From: Perca fluviatilis
Lineage: Eukaryota; Chordata; Actinopteri; Perciformes; Percidae
Length of the DNA stretch: 64,000 bases
Assembly: GCF_010015445.1 (NCBI RefSeq)
Contig: NC_053123.1
Location: forward strand, 11,419,434 to 11,483,433
Direction: 5' to 3'
The position numbers were made by a program, and so were the translations under genes. A model generated the notes under the pieces. The model had not been told where the DNA came from. It was given only the letters and a program-made list of their open reading frames with translations, and did not search any database. How positions within the stretch are numbered: position 1 is the first letter of the stretch; the number at the start of each line of letters is the position of its first letter. Shown piece after piece: positions 20,640-32,905 of this stretch.

Positions 20640-23045
20640 GAAGCTTCAAAGTTTAAATCTACATAAATTTCCTTATTTTTCACACTCCTGTTGTGTTCTT
20701 TTGAGCCCCCTGACCAGTTATTTTTTACCTCTTTTGGGGAGTGGGTTGTCTTTCATTTTTTTTGAGGAGGACAAATCTACCTTTTCTAAATATTGGGAGG
20801 AGGGGGGGGCATATCCCCTGCAATAACCCCGAAATCTACACCTATGCAAGAATCACTGCCTGGTTTGATGTGGGGTCTGTCAGTGAAACATAGTGTTAAC
20901 ACAGTGGCAGAGAAACCAACTGAACTGCAGTGCCATACCGATGTAAAGTGTACACTAAAACAACATTTTCAATGTGTTGCAGCAAATGAGGCTTAAGGCA
21001 AATTCTGGTATGAATCACACATGCTTTTTTAAAACCTGATAGAGCCTGGCCTAACCCCAGAGAGGAGTTGAAACGTTTCTAGGTGTGTTGTGTATAGGTT
21101 TTGACAGTGGCTGTGCATCAGCAGATAGCTCTGTCTGACCTTCCCTGCTGCTGAGCCCATTACGCTTCAATTAACGACAGCGGCCTGCTGCGACCAGAAG
21201 GAACAGCTGCTGGGCCCACATGGTGGTAATTCAATGAGAGTACCAGACAGGGGGACACGAAACTTGATCCACCAATCAGACACACCTATGCACAAGGGGA
21301 TACAAATTCACTCTGCTGTATTGAGCCTTGAGACGGAGGAGCGAGAACCGTGACCTGGACGCCATGAGGCTCTCACAGTATGCGAGAGCTAGTCGGAAAT
21401 ATTGCTGAGCTTCACCATATGGTTAATTCGATTTTGCGTGCAACAAAAAATGTGATTAGTGGCTATGCTCTTAGCTAATGGATACTCAAAGTTCATGGTA
21501 AAGCACTGCAGAGATTCTCAATTGTGTTTTATAATCACTTAGTGGGTGATCATGGTCTTGTCTTCTAAATGGGGCATTGTCTTCTTTTAACATTATAATA
21601 AAGGTTGCAAAAGAATGCGTTAATCCTAGGCTACTTTAAACACATAACGCAATTAAGTCTGTATTTGGTTAGATTAACTGTGATTCCCACCAATACTCTT
21701 AACAATAATGTAACGGTGTATGTATAGAACATATACAGAATAACGTCCATCCATTTCTATGATTAATTACAGTTTGTTTCTATCATACAGCAGTAGGGAT
21801 ATGTGTCCTTCATCTACAGTCTCTATGTTAAAGAATGTGCTGTGCAAAATGACATACGGGTCTTACTGGACATAAGTCAAAAAATATGCATACCTTTAAT
21901 GAGTATGTCTTCCTTAACAACACAAGGATCTAGAATTGGTACAAGACACTGAACTGTGGACTAGACTGGTATGTTGTTCTTCTGAAGTTTACGCTGCGAA
22001 AACATGCAGGTTAGTAAGTGTTCTTAGATTGTTAGATATGTCTTGAGCTACATATGATATCAGCCCCATAATATCACAACCCAACACACATTAGGGTCGT
22101 ATTAAAAAGGTAAATCTCTAAACACATTCACTCCGGATCACCTAATGAAGATTTTATTACACATCTAGTAACCAAAATTTGTTTGTAACAACTATAAGCA
22201 ATTGCAATCCAAGTTTAAATAAAATGGAAGCCATTTGGAGAATTCAGAGAGACAGATTAGAGGGATCACAGATTATGTGCAATAGCAGTATTACTGTACA
22301 GAGTGAGAAATGAGAGATGAGAACTACTGTAATAATGAAGGCAAGAATTTGTTTTAGATAATCATCATAAAAGACACGCATCTACCACACAAAGCTTTTT
22401 ACACCATCAACTTGTACTGTAGCACGAAAAGTCACCTTGAAACTCTGTGCTTATGATGCAAAGCAACACCACATCCTGACAATACAATTAACATGAAAAA
22501 TGTGAAACAATATGTTATTGTAGACAGGGTTTCCCCAAGTCCCCTAACAAAGCCCACACTTTATCTGTAACTTCACCAGGAGTCTTGAGAGTGTAATTAC
22601 ACCGGGGCCCCAGCAGCCTGGGACAGTGCTGTAGGCCTGATTGGATCTCTCCTTGGCCTGACCTTTTCGACCTGGGGTGACTGAAACAACTCTCTACATC
22701 TCGACAAGGAACAATGCATTAGTTAATCAACTGATAACAGCTCCAGATAAAAGTGTCCTGATCCCATTAGAGCTAGAAATAACTCTCCACTCTCTGCTGG
22801 CAGTTTTACTATTGCCAAGGATGTAGTGTAGCATCATATAGGGCCAGTATCCTTCACTATGGGTTGGGTTCTTAATGAGCAACTTTTGTGAATGCAGAGT
22901 CAGCGGAATGTGTTCAGAGGGCAGACAGATGCAGAAATGAAACTTTGTTAATCTTATCAGTGTTATCCTATAGGTCAACAGAGAAAACCATAGTTCTATA
23001 GATAAAATGGACAATTATTTTCTAGATGTAGACAGTGAAACCTGA
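20640..23045. other. Unannotated low-repeat DNA
   Basis: No gene. GC-richer blocks at about 21120-21260 and 22560-22690 stand out from AT-rich surroundings and could be conserved non-coding sequence. Confidence 0.5.
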
Positions 23046-23055
23046 GCTACCTTAA

Positions 23056-23849
23056 AGGAATACGCCACCGTTTGTTGAAATAGGGTTATTCACCGTCTCC
23101 TCTATATTTATATTGGATGGCAAACGCATTTTTGTCTCAGTGCATGCATTGTCTTAGTCCTGCGGCGCCGGCGCTAGCTTACCTTAGCGTAATGAATGGA
23201 ATCCTTTGTTGCTGTTAGCATGTTGTGAGTAAAAGTGACCCAACAACAACAAAAACAAAACCCACTTAGTTTTTGTGGCCTTCGTATTCACAAATAAAAA
23301 TAGCAATGCAGATTAAGACGAGACAATTTCCTAGGCAGATATTGATTTGGGACTATATTGGGTGGAAGTAGGCTACAGCCGAAGCACTGCTACTCGGGCA
23401 CAGAGATATCGGCAGCCCGCAGAGCTCCATGGCCGGCGCAAAGTCACTGTTTCTGGGTTACTGGACGGGCAGCGGCCCGCCGAGCCCCGCGGAGCTCAGT
23501 CAGGGCAGCAGCATTTGGTAGTCCAGTAACCCAGAAACTGTGACTTTGCGTCGGCCATGGAGCTCTGCAGGAAATCATCTAGTCTTAATCTGCATTGCTA
23601 TTTTTACTTGTTGTGAATATGCAGGCCACAACAAGTAATTAGGTTTTGTTTTTGTTGTTGCTGGCTCACTTTTAATCACAACATGCTAACGGCAACAAAG
23701 GATTCCATTCATTACGCTAAGCTAAGCTGGCAGGCGGCACCGCCGGACTAAGACAATGCATGCAACGATACAAAAATGCGTTTGCCCACCTATATAAATA
23801 TAGAAGAGACGGTGAATAACCCTATTTCAACAAACGGTGGCGTATTCCT
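23056..23849. mobile_element. 794-bp fold-back element at a TTAA site
   Basis: The sequence after the TTAA at 23052-23055 begins AGGAATACGCCACCGTTTGT; the sequence before the TTAA at 23850-23853 is its inverse. The arms stay alignable for about 280 bp at roughly 90% identity and include CAACAACAAAAACAAAACC and the inverse of GCATTGCTATTTTTA. An 85-bp segment unique to the left arm (about 23331-23415) precedes a second, inner arm of about 50 bp around CAGAGCTCCATGGCCG. The GC-rich loop lies near 23470-23515. The TTAA target and AGGA start suggest a non-autonomous Kolobok/piggyBac-type element. Confidence 0.9.
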
Positions 23850-23853
23850 TTAA

Positions 23854-24815
23854 GTGTTCTTATTTGTACTCCTTTAACTAGTACTAGAAGTGTATATGAA
23901 AAAATATCCACACAATTATCCCAATTGCAAACACCCAGAGCTTCATCGGAGCTGCCGTTTGATGAGAAGCAATACATTTGGTTTAAAAAATAGGGCCATC
24001 ATTTTTACCAATATATGATCAGCTATAATCTATGAGAGCTTGAAGAAAGTCGCAACTGGGAAAAAAAGCATGACATGTTTACCGTTTTATGCGTGTAATC
24101 AACTGTCTGTGATCAGTGTGTAAGTTCGAAGAAGGTATGAAACAAACAAATGAATTTCAGGAACACAGCATCATCCTGTCACTGTTAGTAAATGAGACCT
24201 TGTTAGAAAGATACAGGTGAATGCTCTCTGGGGGACATTACCAGCATGTGACTCATCTGTCTCACAACAGTCAATAGTGCAGGGAAGGAACTGTCTCTGT
24301 CTCTTTGAATCTCATAATCTACTCAGACCTTTGGTAGCAGAGCGTTGCAACAGCTCCTTCACAACTGTCACATTTGAATAAACAAATCTGAAACAGGAAA
24401 TGGAGTCTTGGATCAACACTCACCAACCAAAAACTGCTGTACTAAATAATGCATTCTTCATAACAACAGTGTACAACATAGACGTGAGACAGAGTACAGG
24501 AGGGCACGGCCTGCTGAGAATTAGATGGAAAAACTTGACAAGTAGCACAGCTCTCAGTCTCCCAGAAACACTTCAGAAATACATAAATTGTAGATTGTTT
24601 ACAATCAACAACAAAAATAGGTCATGCGGCCATTTAGACAATTGTCTCACAAGTATTTTAATACAACTAATAATACCTTTGTTTAGACAGTGTAGCATTC
24701 TTTTAACCATTAGACCTTCACTGATATAACAGATGAAAGACAGTATAAATACTCAAAAAACATGAAAACATAAGAAATGTCAGCAAAGTAGGTACCGATT
24801 TTACAACATAAATCT
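23854..24815. other. Unannotated DNA
   Basis: No gene or recognised repeat. Confidence 0.5.
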
Positions 24816-25652
24816 TTAAAGTGATGGTTCGGAGTAATTTCACCCTAGGGTCCTTTGCACCATGACCTCGAGCCAAACACCCCCCCAGAAGCTTTTTTCA
24901 CCTGGGTCTAACATTGGGAGAGTTAGCGTAGAGTAGCGTTATCAGCTGAATAGCTTAGCGCAGGGGCTAATGGACCCACGTTTGTATCTCTTAAATGACC
25001 CCACTAATAATGTCCGAAATGATACCAAACGTCTACAGTAGTACAAATAGGTTATGTACTCATAAAACGATGGATTGGAAAATTTGTAAGTACACCTTTA
25101 ACTTTTTTTTTTAAAGTAAGTGCTGTAGTATAACTAACAGGAGACAAGTAATAATTGAGGTAAGTTTGGAGACATTACCTTATTTAATCATTAAATTAAT
25201 AAATATTTTTGTTGTATCTCTTTTCGGTGTAGTAATTTGTAGACGGCCCTAAGCACTCGTCTAACTGCAGGTAGCAGCAGCAGCAACAGAGAGCAGAAGA
25301 GAGCAGGCAAGTGTTCATAAACTTCTGGTGTACTTACAAACTTTCCAATCCATCGTTTTATGAGTACATAACCTATATGTACTAGTGTCAACCCGATCTC
25401 ACTCGAAAGCGTACAAATAACACGGGTTTCTACCGTGCAATGTGTACGCGAAAGTGAAATTCTACGTGCATTACATACGCGGAGCGCTCCAATTGAAGTC
25501 ATGGGGACCGGTGCGTTTTATATGCACGCAGCTCGCGTCACCACGTTGTGTGTTATCGCGAGAACAGCATCACACACAAAAACATAGATATGGTTGGGTT
25601 TAGAGAAAGAATGCAGGGAAAGGCTTTAATAACACAAGAAAATCACAAAAAC

Positions 25653-25828
25653 ACACTAATAAACGGTTGGGTTTAGGGAAGAAACATTGGGAAAGGCTTA
25701 ACAAAAAAACACTACAAAGTCGCAACAACGCGCCAAAAACACACTAATAAACGGTTGGGTTTAGGGAAGAAACATTGGGAAAGGCTTAACAAAAAAACAC
25801 TACAAAGTCGCAAAAACGCGCCACATAA
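25653..25828. repeat. 88-bp tandem duplication
   Basis: Two adjacent copies, starting ACACTAATAAACGGTTGGGT at about 25653 and 25741, differ at only a few positions, so the duplication is recent relative to the element. A more diverged third relative lies just upstream, around 25590-25650. Confidence 0.9.
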
Positions 25829-25856
25829 ACACGCTAAAAAACGGCCTAAAATCGCC

Positions 25857-25925
25857 AAACACGGGACGCGAACCCCGGTCTCCTGGGTGAAAGTCCTGTG
25901 TTTTACCCATCCACCACCCCAACCG
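25857..25925 (-). repeat. tRNA-Glu(UUC)-like box inside hAT-like element
   Basis: On the minus strand CAGGACTTTCACCCAGG forms a stem-loop with loop CTTTCAC and a UUC anticodon as in tRNA-Glu, followed by GGGGTTCGCGTCCC, a B-box/T-arm-like block. Upstream, GGTGGTGGATGGGTAAAAC fills the D-arm position poorly. There is no proper acceptor stem, so this is a captured or co-opted tRNA remnant, not a gene. Confidence 0.6.
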
Positions 25926-26194
25926 ACGTCCTTACGCGGGCCCACGTCCTTTCATACTATAAATGCAGTGGTTTCCATTACTGTAATTGGAGCGCTCCGC
26001 GTATCTGCTGTACGCACAATTTCAATTTCGCGTACACATTGCACGTATTTCACAGGTAGAAACCCGTGGTATTTGTACACTTTTCAGTGAGACTGGGCTG
26101 ACTAGTGTAGACATTTGGTATCATTTCAGGCATTATTAGTGGGGTCATTTACGAGATACATACATGGGTCCATTAGCCTAGTAACTTTAGGGTA

Positions 26195-26560
26195 CAAACA
26201 GAATTCTAAGGACAAAAGGAGCCAGGCAGACCTATGCCTGTAACACTTTAAAATTGATTCTACAGGCAAAAGCAAACCAGTGAAGGCGAGCCAAATAAAC
26301 GGCAGATGTATTAACATTTTCTTGATCTTGGGAGTTGCAGCTGTGTTCTCGATAAGCTGCAGGCAGTCAATCTCTGGTGCAAGAAAATAGAGCTACAGTA
26401 ATCTAATCGGATGGAGACAAAAAGCATGATTGTGCATGTTGGATGAAAAAATTATCTTATCTTTGTGACGGTTCTGTGATACTTTATGTTGCTATAATGT
26501 TTAGTGAAAATGACATCAAGTTGAAAGATCGCCCCAAGGTTTCTAGCCTCTTGTTACCTG
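26195..26560. repeat. Diverged fish interspersed repeat, class unknown
   Basis: Blocks such as AACACTTTAAAATTGATTCT, GCAAACCAGTGAAGGCGAG and CGATAAGCTGCAGGCAGTC, in this order, resemble a repeat I know as common in fish genomes. The borders and class are not clear. Confidence 0.35.
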
Positions 26561-28402
26561 TACAAAACCAATGGGACTATAGCATGCTTTGCACATATTC
26601 CTACCGTTTCACAACATTAATGTGTTTAATGTGACGTGTTTAAAACTGTGGCTGTTACGTTAAGGTATGACAACAAAAGAATTGAGCACTGGTGAATCCC
26701 ATAAGAATGTGTTGCTCTGGCAGAGGAGGGGCTCTCAACTGACAGAAAATCTCATAAACAAGTCAGTCGTGATAAAAATACTATTGAGCTAAAATGCCAG
26801 ACCAAGGATTCTTTTACAGTAAATCTACCAGTTTCTACCAGTAAATCTGATTTAGATCCTATGGTGAAGGGTGTCACTTAAAGTTTTTTACTTCTGTTTC
26901 AACCTTGCTGGAAGCATGTGTAAAGCAGCAAGGCACCCTTGACTACACTGTAAATTGATATAAGCTGTTTAATCTGGTTTGTCATTAGCATGAGCCTTTA
27001 GGTTTACTAGCTAACTTGGATATTTGACAGAAAACAACTCAGTGGGGATTTCCACTGTATGCCTTTGTTGTGCAGTACTAATACAATGCCAGCCATTTGG
27101 CATGAGATTCTCTATTAATGCATGAGCCGTAAAACAACATCATATGCATACCAACTTGTTAATCAGAACAGTTGTGAGTGTCATCTCTCATTAAATGGAA
27201 CAGAGCTCCTAGTGGTGCAGCCCAGTACTACAACAAAACAACAGCACATGGCCTGCAATTACACTCCAAATCACTCATCTCACCCATCTCATTTGAAAGG
27301 TTTTGATTGGATTTGAAATGCCAAGATTAAAGATTTTTCAAAAAAATGCTATTCCACTGTATCATCTTTCAAAGTGCTCCATCATATTTCATTTTTTGAA
27401 GGAGGATTTTAAGTCATGAAGAGGGCAATCCTGTCTGAATCAGTACAAAGCTTCATTATTTCAACTCCGTTTCCATTTCCTGGCCCCATATATACATTTT
27501 GTTTAAGGTTCTAAAATAGGAGATTATACTCAATGCTTTGTTGATGTAAGTGATAAAATGCATCCAACACTAACATTAGTAAAGACCAGTTGAGAAATCT
27601 GGCTGTTACTAAAGGCAATGCAGTGTGCTCTTTCACAAAATAACAAGATCAACTTCAGATAATCAAAACATTTTGCGAATTGGGTGTGATGTTATGAAAA
27701 TGACGGAGCTGTATAAACATGCAATTAAACGGAGAGTAGATGACATTCAGGAGCCTCTCAGAATAACTCTGTGCTATACATTTTATAAAGCCCGGATTTA
27801 GTGTTTACATTTTTGTGAGTTAAGACATTGCACGTCTTTTGGGGAAACAATTATGACATGAGGAACAAGGAGTTCTTCAAGTATTTTAATAATGTCTATA
27901 CTGTTTATATAGCGCATGTTATACATGATAAGCATTCCATTTACAGAGCAGGCATCAAATAGTCATAGTCAATAGTAAAGTATCCATCTGTTCCTATTTC
28001 TAAGCTTCAACTCTCAACCCTTGTTCCCTTTTGCTGACACAGTTGTTGGCATATGCTGTCTTATCATTGAGACTGTTCCCACTGACATGTTAAATAATTC
28101 TGCAGTTTGTGTGACCTGTGACTGCAATTCAGGAACAGACCATTTGGGAGAGTGAACAAAGTCTACATTAAAGAGAAAGAAAATTAAGAGTAACTTGTAC
28201 TGTACAACTTCAGCCTCAAGTTCTTACACTTTTCTAAAACACCTATATTAATATTAATTCATTTTTCGATCCATTTTAAAGTGAAACACATTTGTAATGG
28301 ATAGGAGCAGTCAAGAAAGATAATCTCTCATGTGCAGTTTTAATATTTTAGTTAAGATATAGGCAATATAATATTAAATATTTCTCTCAGTTCCAAAGTA
28401 GG
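26561..28402. other. Unannotated AT-rich DNA
   Basis: No gene or recognised repeat. Confidence 0.55.
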
Positions 28403-28406
28403 TTAA

Positions 28407-28785
28407 AGGGATAGATTGGATTTTATGCCGGTCGGCACACTCCCAGTTTGGAGAAGCAGAAAGGAGTACCGAGCTAAGCTATGTACAGCTGTGGACGGAG
28501 GGCTGCAGCAAATAACACTTTAGACACCTAAAAAAAAGGCCCACTTAAAAAAAATCAATATCAGTTTAAGTGTACACTATATTTACAATATTTTAGCCTC
28601 TTTATCTTGCAGTCAGACAGTCTTTTCCTTTGTCACTACATTTTCTCAATTGTAGAACCTCTGTATTCCTACATCTGTTCAGTCTTTCTCAGTATGCAGT
28701 GCCTTCTGCTTCTCCAAACTAGTGTGCACCGACTTGGGGTAAGTACCTCACATAACATCACTTCAAAATATCCGAACCATCCCTT
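28407..28785. mobile_element. TTAA-type palindromic MITE
   Basis: TTAA at 28403-28406 is followed by AGGGATAGATTGGATTTTAT. The right end is the inverse of AAAGGGATGGTTCGGATATT. The inner arm block TTTGGAGAAGCAGAA appears on the left (28447-28461) and inverted on the right (about 28700-28720). The right-hand TTAA has decayed. There is no coding capacity. Confidence 0.75.
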
Positions 28786-28789
28786 TTGT

Positions 28790-30258
28790 ATTCATCAATT
28801 TGCTGATAATACAGATACACTTCCACTGAACAAATGCACACTAATAAAGTGTTAGCCAGCAGGATGAAACGTCACTGAGAATGTATTGCCACAAGTGGTC
28901 TTCTATTCGGTGTCATAATTAAATGTGGAACTTAGATAGAAAGCCCCCAGGACTATATTACACATTGATAACGATTAAAATAATATTTAACCTCCCACAC
29001 TAGAGCTCTAATTGTCTCTCTATCAACTCCTGGGTGGGAAGATGCTGCATGACAAATGGGCTCATGGTGTGAGTGCCCTATCTCCTTTGTTGGGTGAGGC
29101 ACTTATCTGATTGTGCTTCCCGCATAAGAGAGGAAGGAGAAAAGGGAGGCTGAAAGTGGGACTTTATTGAACATTCTGTCTCTGTGGAGAACCCTGGGCT
29201 GGCTCACTTTGTGAAAGCAGAGGCCTCACCGTGGCCAAATCCAATCAAATGTTTTGAGGGCTGACAGGTCCAATCAGTCAGCAGCTGGTTGCCGCTCACC
29301 TCTCGGGTTCAGTTTAGGAGGAGAGCTTCTGGTTTAAGACTTTCACAGACGTAGGAGCAAACAATGTTGGTGAAAAATTACTAGACGAAGAACAGGTTAA
29401 AACTGAAAAGACAATGTTTCTCTTGCTCTTCCGCTATCTTGATGGCTTTCTTTTTTTATTGCATCACAAAAATTGCGCCACTCGATCATTCCAACAAGAC
29501 AATTTGCTTGTTACACAGCAAGTATAGCTTGGAAGCTGTTTCAACACCATTATAGTAAGCACGAATATAATCTTTTTCATGTATATAGCATCTTCTAACC
29601 ATTACTTTAGATTTATATTGTGAAATATATCCTACTAGCAATTTAAAGCAGTTCATAGAGGGTCTTTTAAAGTCTCTGTATTGCTACTTTGCCAGATAAA
29701 GCCCCTACTTTCCATCAATGTCTTTGATTAATAACACCTTAGCAGAACCAGATTACATACACAGTAGAACTGAACCTGTCTTTTAAATCCATGTCAACAT
29801 ACAGTACAGATCAGCAGGTGGGTATTTTATCTTTAGAGAGCTACAATAATTGCAGCTTGAGGTCCACATCAAAGGTGCATTCTTACAAAGTTTTTAAAAA
29901 TCCTTTCTCTTTCAGTTTGGCTCAGCTACTAATAATCAATAGTACATTTCTTTCTCAATACCACCATCACTACGTGCACTGGGAGCTGGTGTCTCCTTCA
30001 AAAGACCTGTGGAGCAGTTCGTTGGGAGTGAAAATGCATAACATTTCATAACACAATAGTATTAATGTTTGGCGTAACACAATGAAACTTGGATATATCC
30101 TAACATTTTTCATTTTCTTGTCAGATGAACTTCTTTTGGATTTGAATTTGGATAGTCACTAAAATTCTATCCAATAAGGTTCATTATAATTAGACAATAT
30201 GGATGTACAAAAGCCAAATATAAACATGCAACATTTATTTTTTTAATAAAAGCAAACG
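28790..30258. other. Unannotated DNA
   Basis: No gene. A GC-richer, non-repetitive block at about 29090-29340 may be conserved non-coding DNA. Confidence 0.45.
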
Positions 30259-30281
30259 TGTGTGTGTGTGTGTGTGGGGGG
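30259..30281. repeat. Short (TG)n run
   Basis: About nine TG units followed by a G run. Confidence 0.85.
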
Positions 30282-30598
30282 TGCTAAACTACAATGTGTG
30301 AACAACACTGCTCATTTTCAAGTAGGTGGCAAAAGAGAAAGAATAGCACACCCTAATGATTTTCTTATAGATAAATCTTTATTGTCATTGTATATATTTA
30401 CACAACAAAACTTAGTTGGAGCAATCCAGTTTTCAGCATTAAAATACAATATACAATATATGCACACACCTTACTCATACACATTACCCATACTATAAAT
30501 ACTCTAAAAGAAATACACATATTAACAATGATATAAAGATATACTCTTTTTTTGTCCGCAGCAGTAAAGCTAGAATACCACACAGTAAAGCAATATGT

Positions 30599-31420
30599 TT
30601 AAATTCTTTCAATTGTGCAGCGGTAGAAACTCATCAGCAGTCTCTGGGGAGGCCTGTTGCATCTCAGGATTCTCAGGAAGAACAGTCTCTGCTGGGCTCT
30701 CTTGATGATGCAGGTGGTGTTCAAGCTCCAGGTCAAGTCCTCCATGATGTAGACTCCCAGGAACTTGAAGCTTGAGACATACTCCACCTCCACTCCATTT
30801 ATGCACAGACCATTGTGGGGTCAACTATGAATTGTTTTTGTTGTTTTTTATGTTGAGGATGAGGTTGTTGTCTTTGCACCAGGTTGTTAGAGTCCGGACC
30901 TCCTCTCTGTAGGCAGTCTCATTATTGTCAGTTATGAGTCCCACTATTGTTGTGTCATCTGCAAATTTAATGTATGTGTTGGAATTGTGGTAGGGGGTGC
31001 AGTCATGTGTGAACAGAGAGTACAGGGTTGGGCTGAGAACACAGCCTTGGGGAACCCTGGAGAGTGATGGTAGAGGAGCAGTGGTGGCCAAGCCTGGCGT
31101 GCTGGGGTCTGTTAGTGAGAAAGTCCTTAATCCAATGACAGGGAAGGGCTCCCAGGCCCAGTGTTTGCAGTTTGTTGACCAGTTGGATTGGGTTGATGGT
31201 GTTGCAGAACTGTTACCCACGAACAGCATCCAGAAGTATGGTAGCTGTTGTGGTTTTCCAAGTGTGTGAGAGCTGCATGCAGTGCGATGCAAATACCGTC
31301 TGTGGATCTGTTGTTCCAAAATACGTTAAGTATTTCATAATCACCGAGGTGAGAGCGGCTGGCCGGTAATAATTCATGCTGGTGATGGCTGAGGTTTTGG
31401 GTATGGGGATTATAGTTTTC
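30599..31420 (-). pseudogene. LINE reverse transcriptase remnant
   Basis: In three minus-strand frames the blocks occur in the right order: [19 protein letters not shown] (about 31315-31260), VPQGCVLSPTLYSLFTHDC (about 31050-31000), IKFADDTTIVGL (about 30971-30936, where FADD is the catalytic aspartate pair), WCKDNNLILN, and then FKFLGVYIMEDLTWS with AQQRLFFLRIL (30765-30660). The frame changes near 31250 and again near 30825, with a stop between, so no continuous polymerase can be made. The family's intact ORF would run through these blocks without interruption. Confidence 0.85.
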
Positions 31421-31654
31421 AGACAGGAGGGGACAGTGGCTTACCGTCAAAGACTTGTTGAAGAATGTGTGTGAATACGGCAGTGAGACTTCAGAGTGAA
31501 AACATTTTTACAGTGTACATTGTTGTTAAAATGTATACAGGTTGGCAGGAGGGTCTGAAATGTTTTGCATGGTCTTCCGCTGTACGTTTTGTTGGTAAAT
31601 GTGAGATGTTCTTTCTTCATGTCAGAAACAAGCACATTAATTTGACCCGTTATC

Positions 31655-31848
31655 ACTCCCGCTTGATCACTGGCTCTCAGAGTGCACGTGGGACTGCTGG
31701 GATTGGTTGAAGTCGTGAGAAACTCCAGTTATTGGTCAAATTTGTGGAAAAGTTGCGGTGATTGGTCAAAATTGCGAGGCGCACCAAATTCACAGGGATT
31801 GGTTGAATTTGCGTGAATTGGCGCGATCGTGATATTGCGAAATCCTGG
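31655..31848. mobile_element. Short repeat insertion within the LINE
   Basis: LINE-derived reading is lost at about 31848 and replaced by a segment with four spaced copies of a GATTGGT(T/C)(G/A)AA-like unit. The right border contains AAATCCTGGAGGG. It looks like a non-autonomous DNA element, but the left border and target duplication were not found. Confidence 0.4.
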
Positions 31849-32519
31849 AGGGACTGGTCATTGGAGGCGTAGTGAGTGTTGTTCTGCTTGTAGTCTGTGA
31901 TGTTCCTTACACCTTGCCATAAGGCGCAGGGGGTTATTTTCATTGAAGTTGTCCTCAATGCGTTGCTTATAATACCGCTTTGCTGATGCCTTTTTGGAGA
32001 TTAGCCTGAGCACTCCTGTACTCCTCCTTGTCTCCTGATCTCAGCGCTGTGTCCCGGGATCTGAACAGCTCCAAGACTCTGTTGTTGAACCAAGGTTTTT
32101 AGTTGGGGAACACCCATATTTGTTTTTTTCGGGGTTACAATGTCTGTGCAGAAGTTGATGTAAGACAGGACTGTGGTGGTTAAGGATGCCTCCTCAGTCC
32201 AGATCTGCACTGTCTTGATTTGTGGTTTGTTCTGCTGATGAGGGGCTTGTAGGCTGGGGTTAGGAACAGGGACAGGTGGTCCGACTGTCTAATATGAGGT
32301 GATCAGAGGTTTATAAGCCCCGTGAACATTTGTGTGGACCTGGTCCAGAGTTTTTTTTCTTCTTCTTTTCATGGCCACGTTTTTGTCAAATTTGGGCAGA
32401 ACAGTCTTTAGACAGGAGTGATTGAAATCACCTGCCACAATGAAAATGCTCTCTGGGTGTTTGTTTTGCTGCTTACAGATAGCAACATGTAGCTTTTGCC
32501 ATGGCTAGCTTAGCATTAG

Positions 32520-32905
32520 CTCGTGGATGGACATAAACAGCAGTGATAAAGACAGTTAAGAATTCCCTGGGGTATGAAGGTAAATGGTCTGTATTTGAGC
32601 GTTAAAAATTCCAAATCTTGGCAACAATGTCTCTCAATAACAGACGTGTCACCAGCTGTGGTGAATGTAGACTGACACACCTCCTCCTCTTGTCTTACCG
32701 GAGTTGGCTGTGCGGTCTGCACGGTGGAGTGAGCGACCTGCTTGCTCAACGGCTAGGTCGGGGATGTTTTTTAATGTAGCCAGGTCTCAGTAAACACCGC
32801 AATTCAGCTGTCCAAGCACTTGCTGGTGGCCCGCAATCTCATGTCGTCCAGCTTGTTAACAATGGAGTGGGCGTTGGTGAGGAAGATGCTGGGAACGGCA
32901 GGTTA
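32520..32905 (-). pseudogene. LINE endonuclease domain remnant
   Basis: Minus-strand translation gives IFLTNAHSIVNKLDDMRLR (about 32893-32835), then VFTETWLH (about 32792), then LEFLTLKYRPF near 32590. These correspond to the family's N[VA]xSL.NKLDDL, CFTETWL and EYLTVKCRPFYLP blocks of the APE-type endonuclease. The glutamate of ETW is a catalytic metal ligand in the family and is retained, but stops between blocks make the domain non-functional. Confidence 0.75.

Larger units (their letters stand above)
25389..26100. mobile_element. hAT-like element nested in MITE, 8-bp duplication
   Basis: Identical ACTAGTGT copies lie at 25381-25388 and 26101-26108. The left end starts CAACCCGATCTCACT; the right end inverted starts CAGCCCAGTCTCACT. 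Shared inner blocks include ACACGGGTTTCTACC, GCAATGTGTACGCGAAA and ACGCGGAGCGCTCCAATT, so the inverted repeats exceed 120 bp. The interior has an 88-bp tandem duplication and a tRNA-Glu-like box. No transposase is present. Confidence 0.85.
24820..26175. mobile_element. TTAA-type palindromic MITE split by a nested element
   Basis: TTAA at 24816-24819 precedes AGTGATGGTTCGGAGTAATT, a left end I recognise from fish MITEs. The left arm block TACTCATAAAACGATGGATT at about 25058 recurs inverted at about 25347, and the arm continues after the nested insertion with ATTTGGTATCATTTCAGGCA (26111-26130) and TGGGTCCATTAGCC. The final part of the right arm is missing, so the right border near 26175 is approximate. 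Confidence 0.7.

Noticed and set aside
20501..20683. Repeat protein with three NKVLFSNRF units
   Set aside because: It is the translation of a 27-bp DNA tandem repeat; there is no start context or flanking coding sequence.
30825..31319. 164-codon open frame as an intact gene
   Set aside because: It is one frame of a decayed LINE reverse transcriptase with frame changes on both sides.
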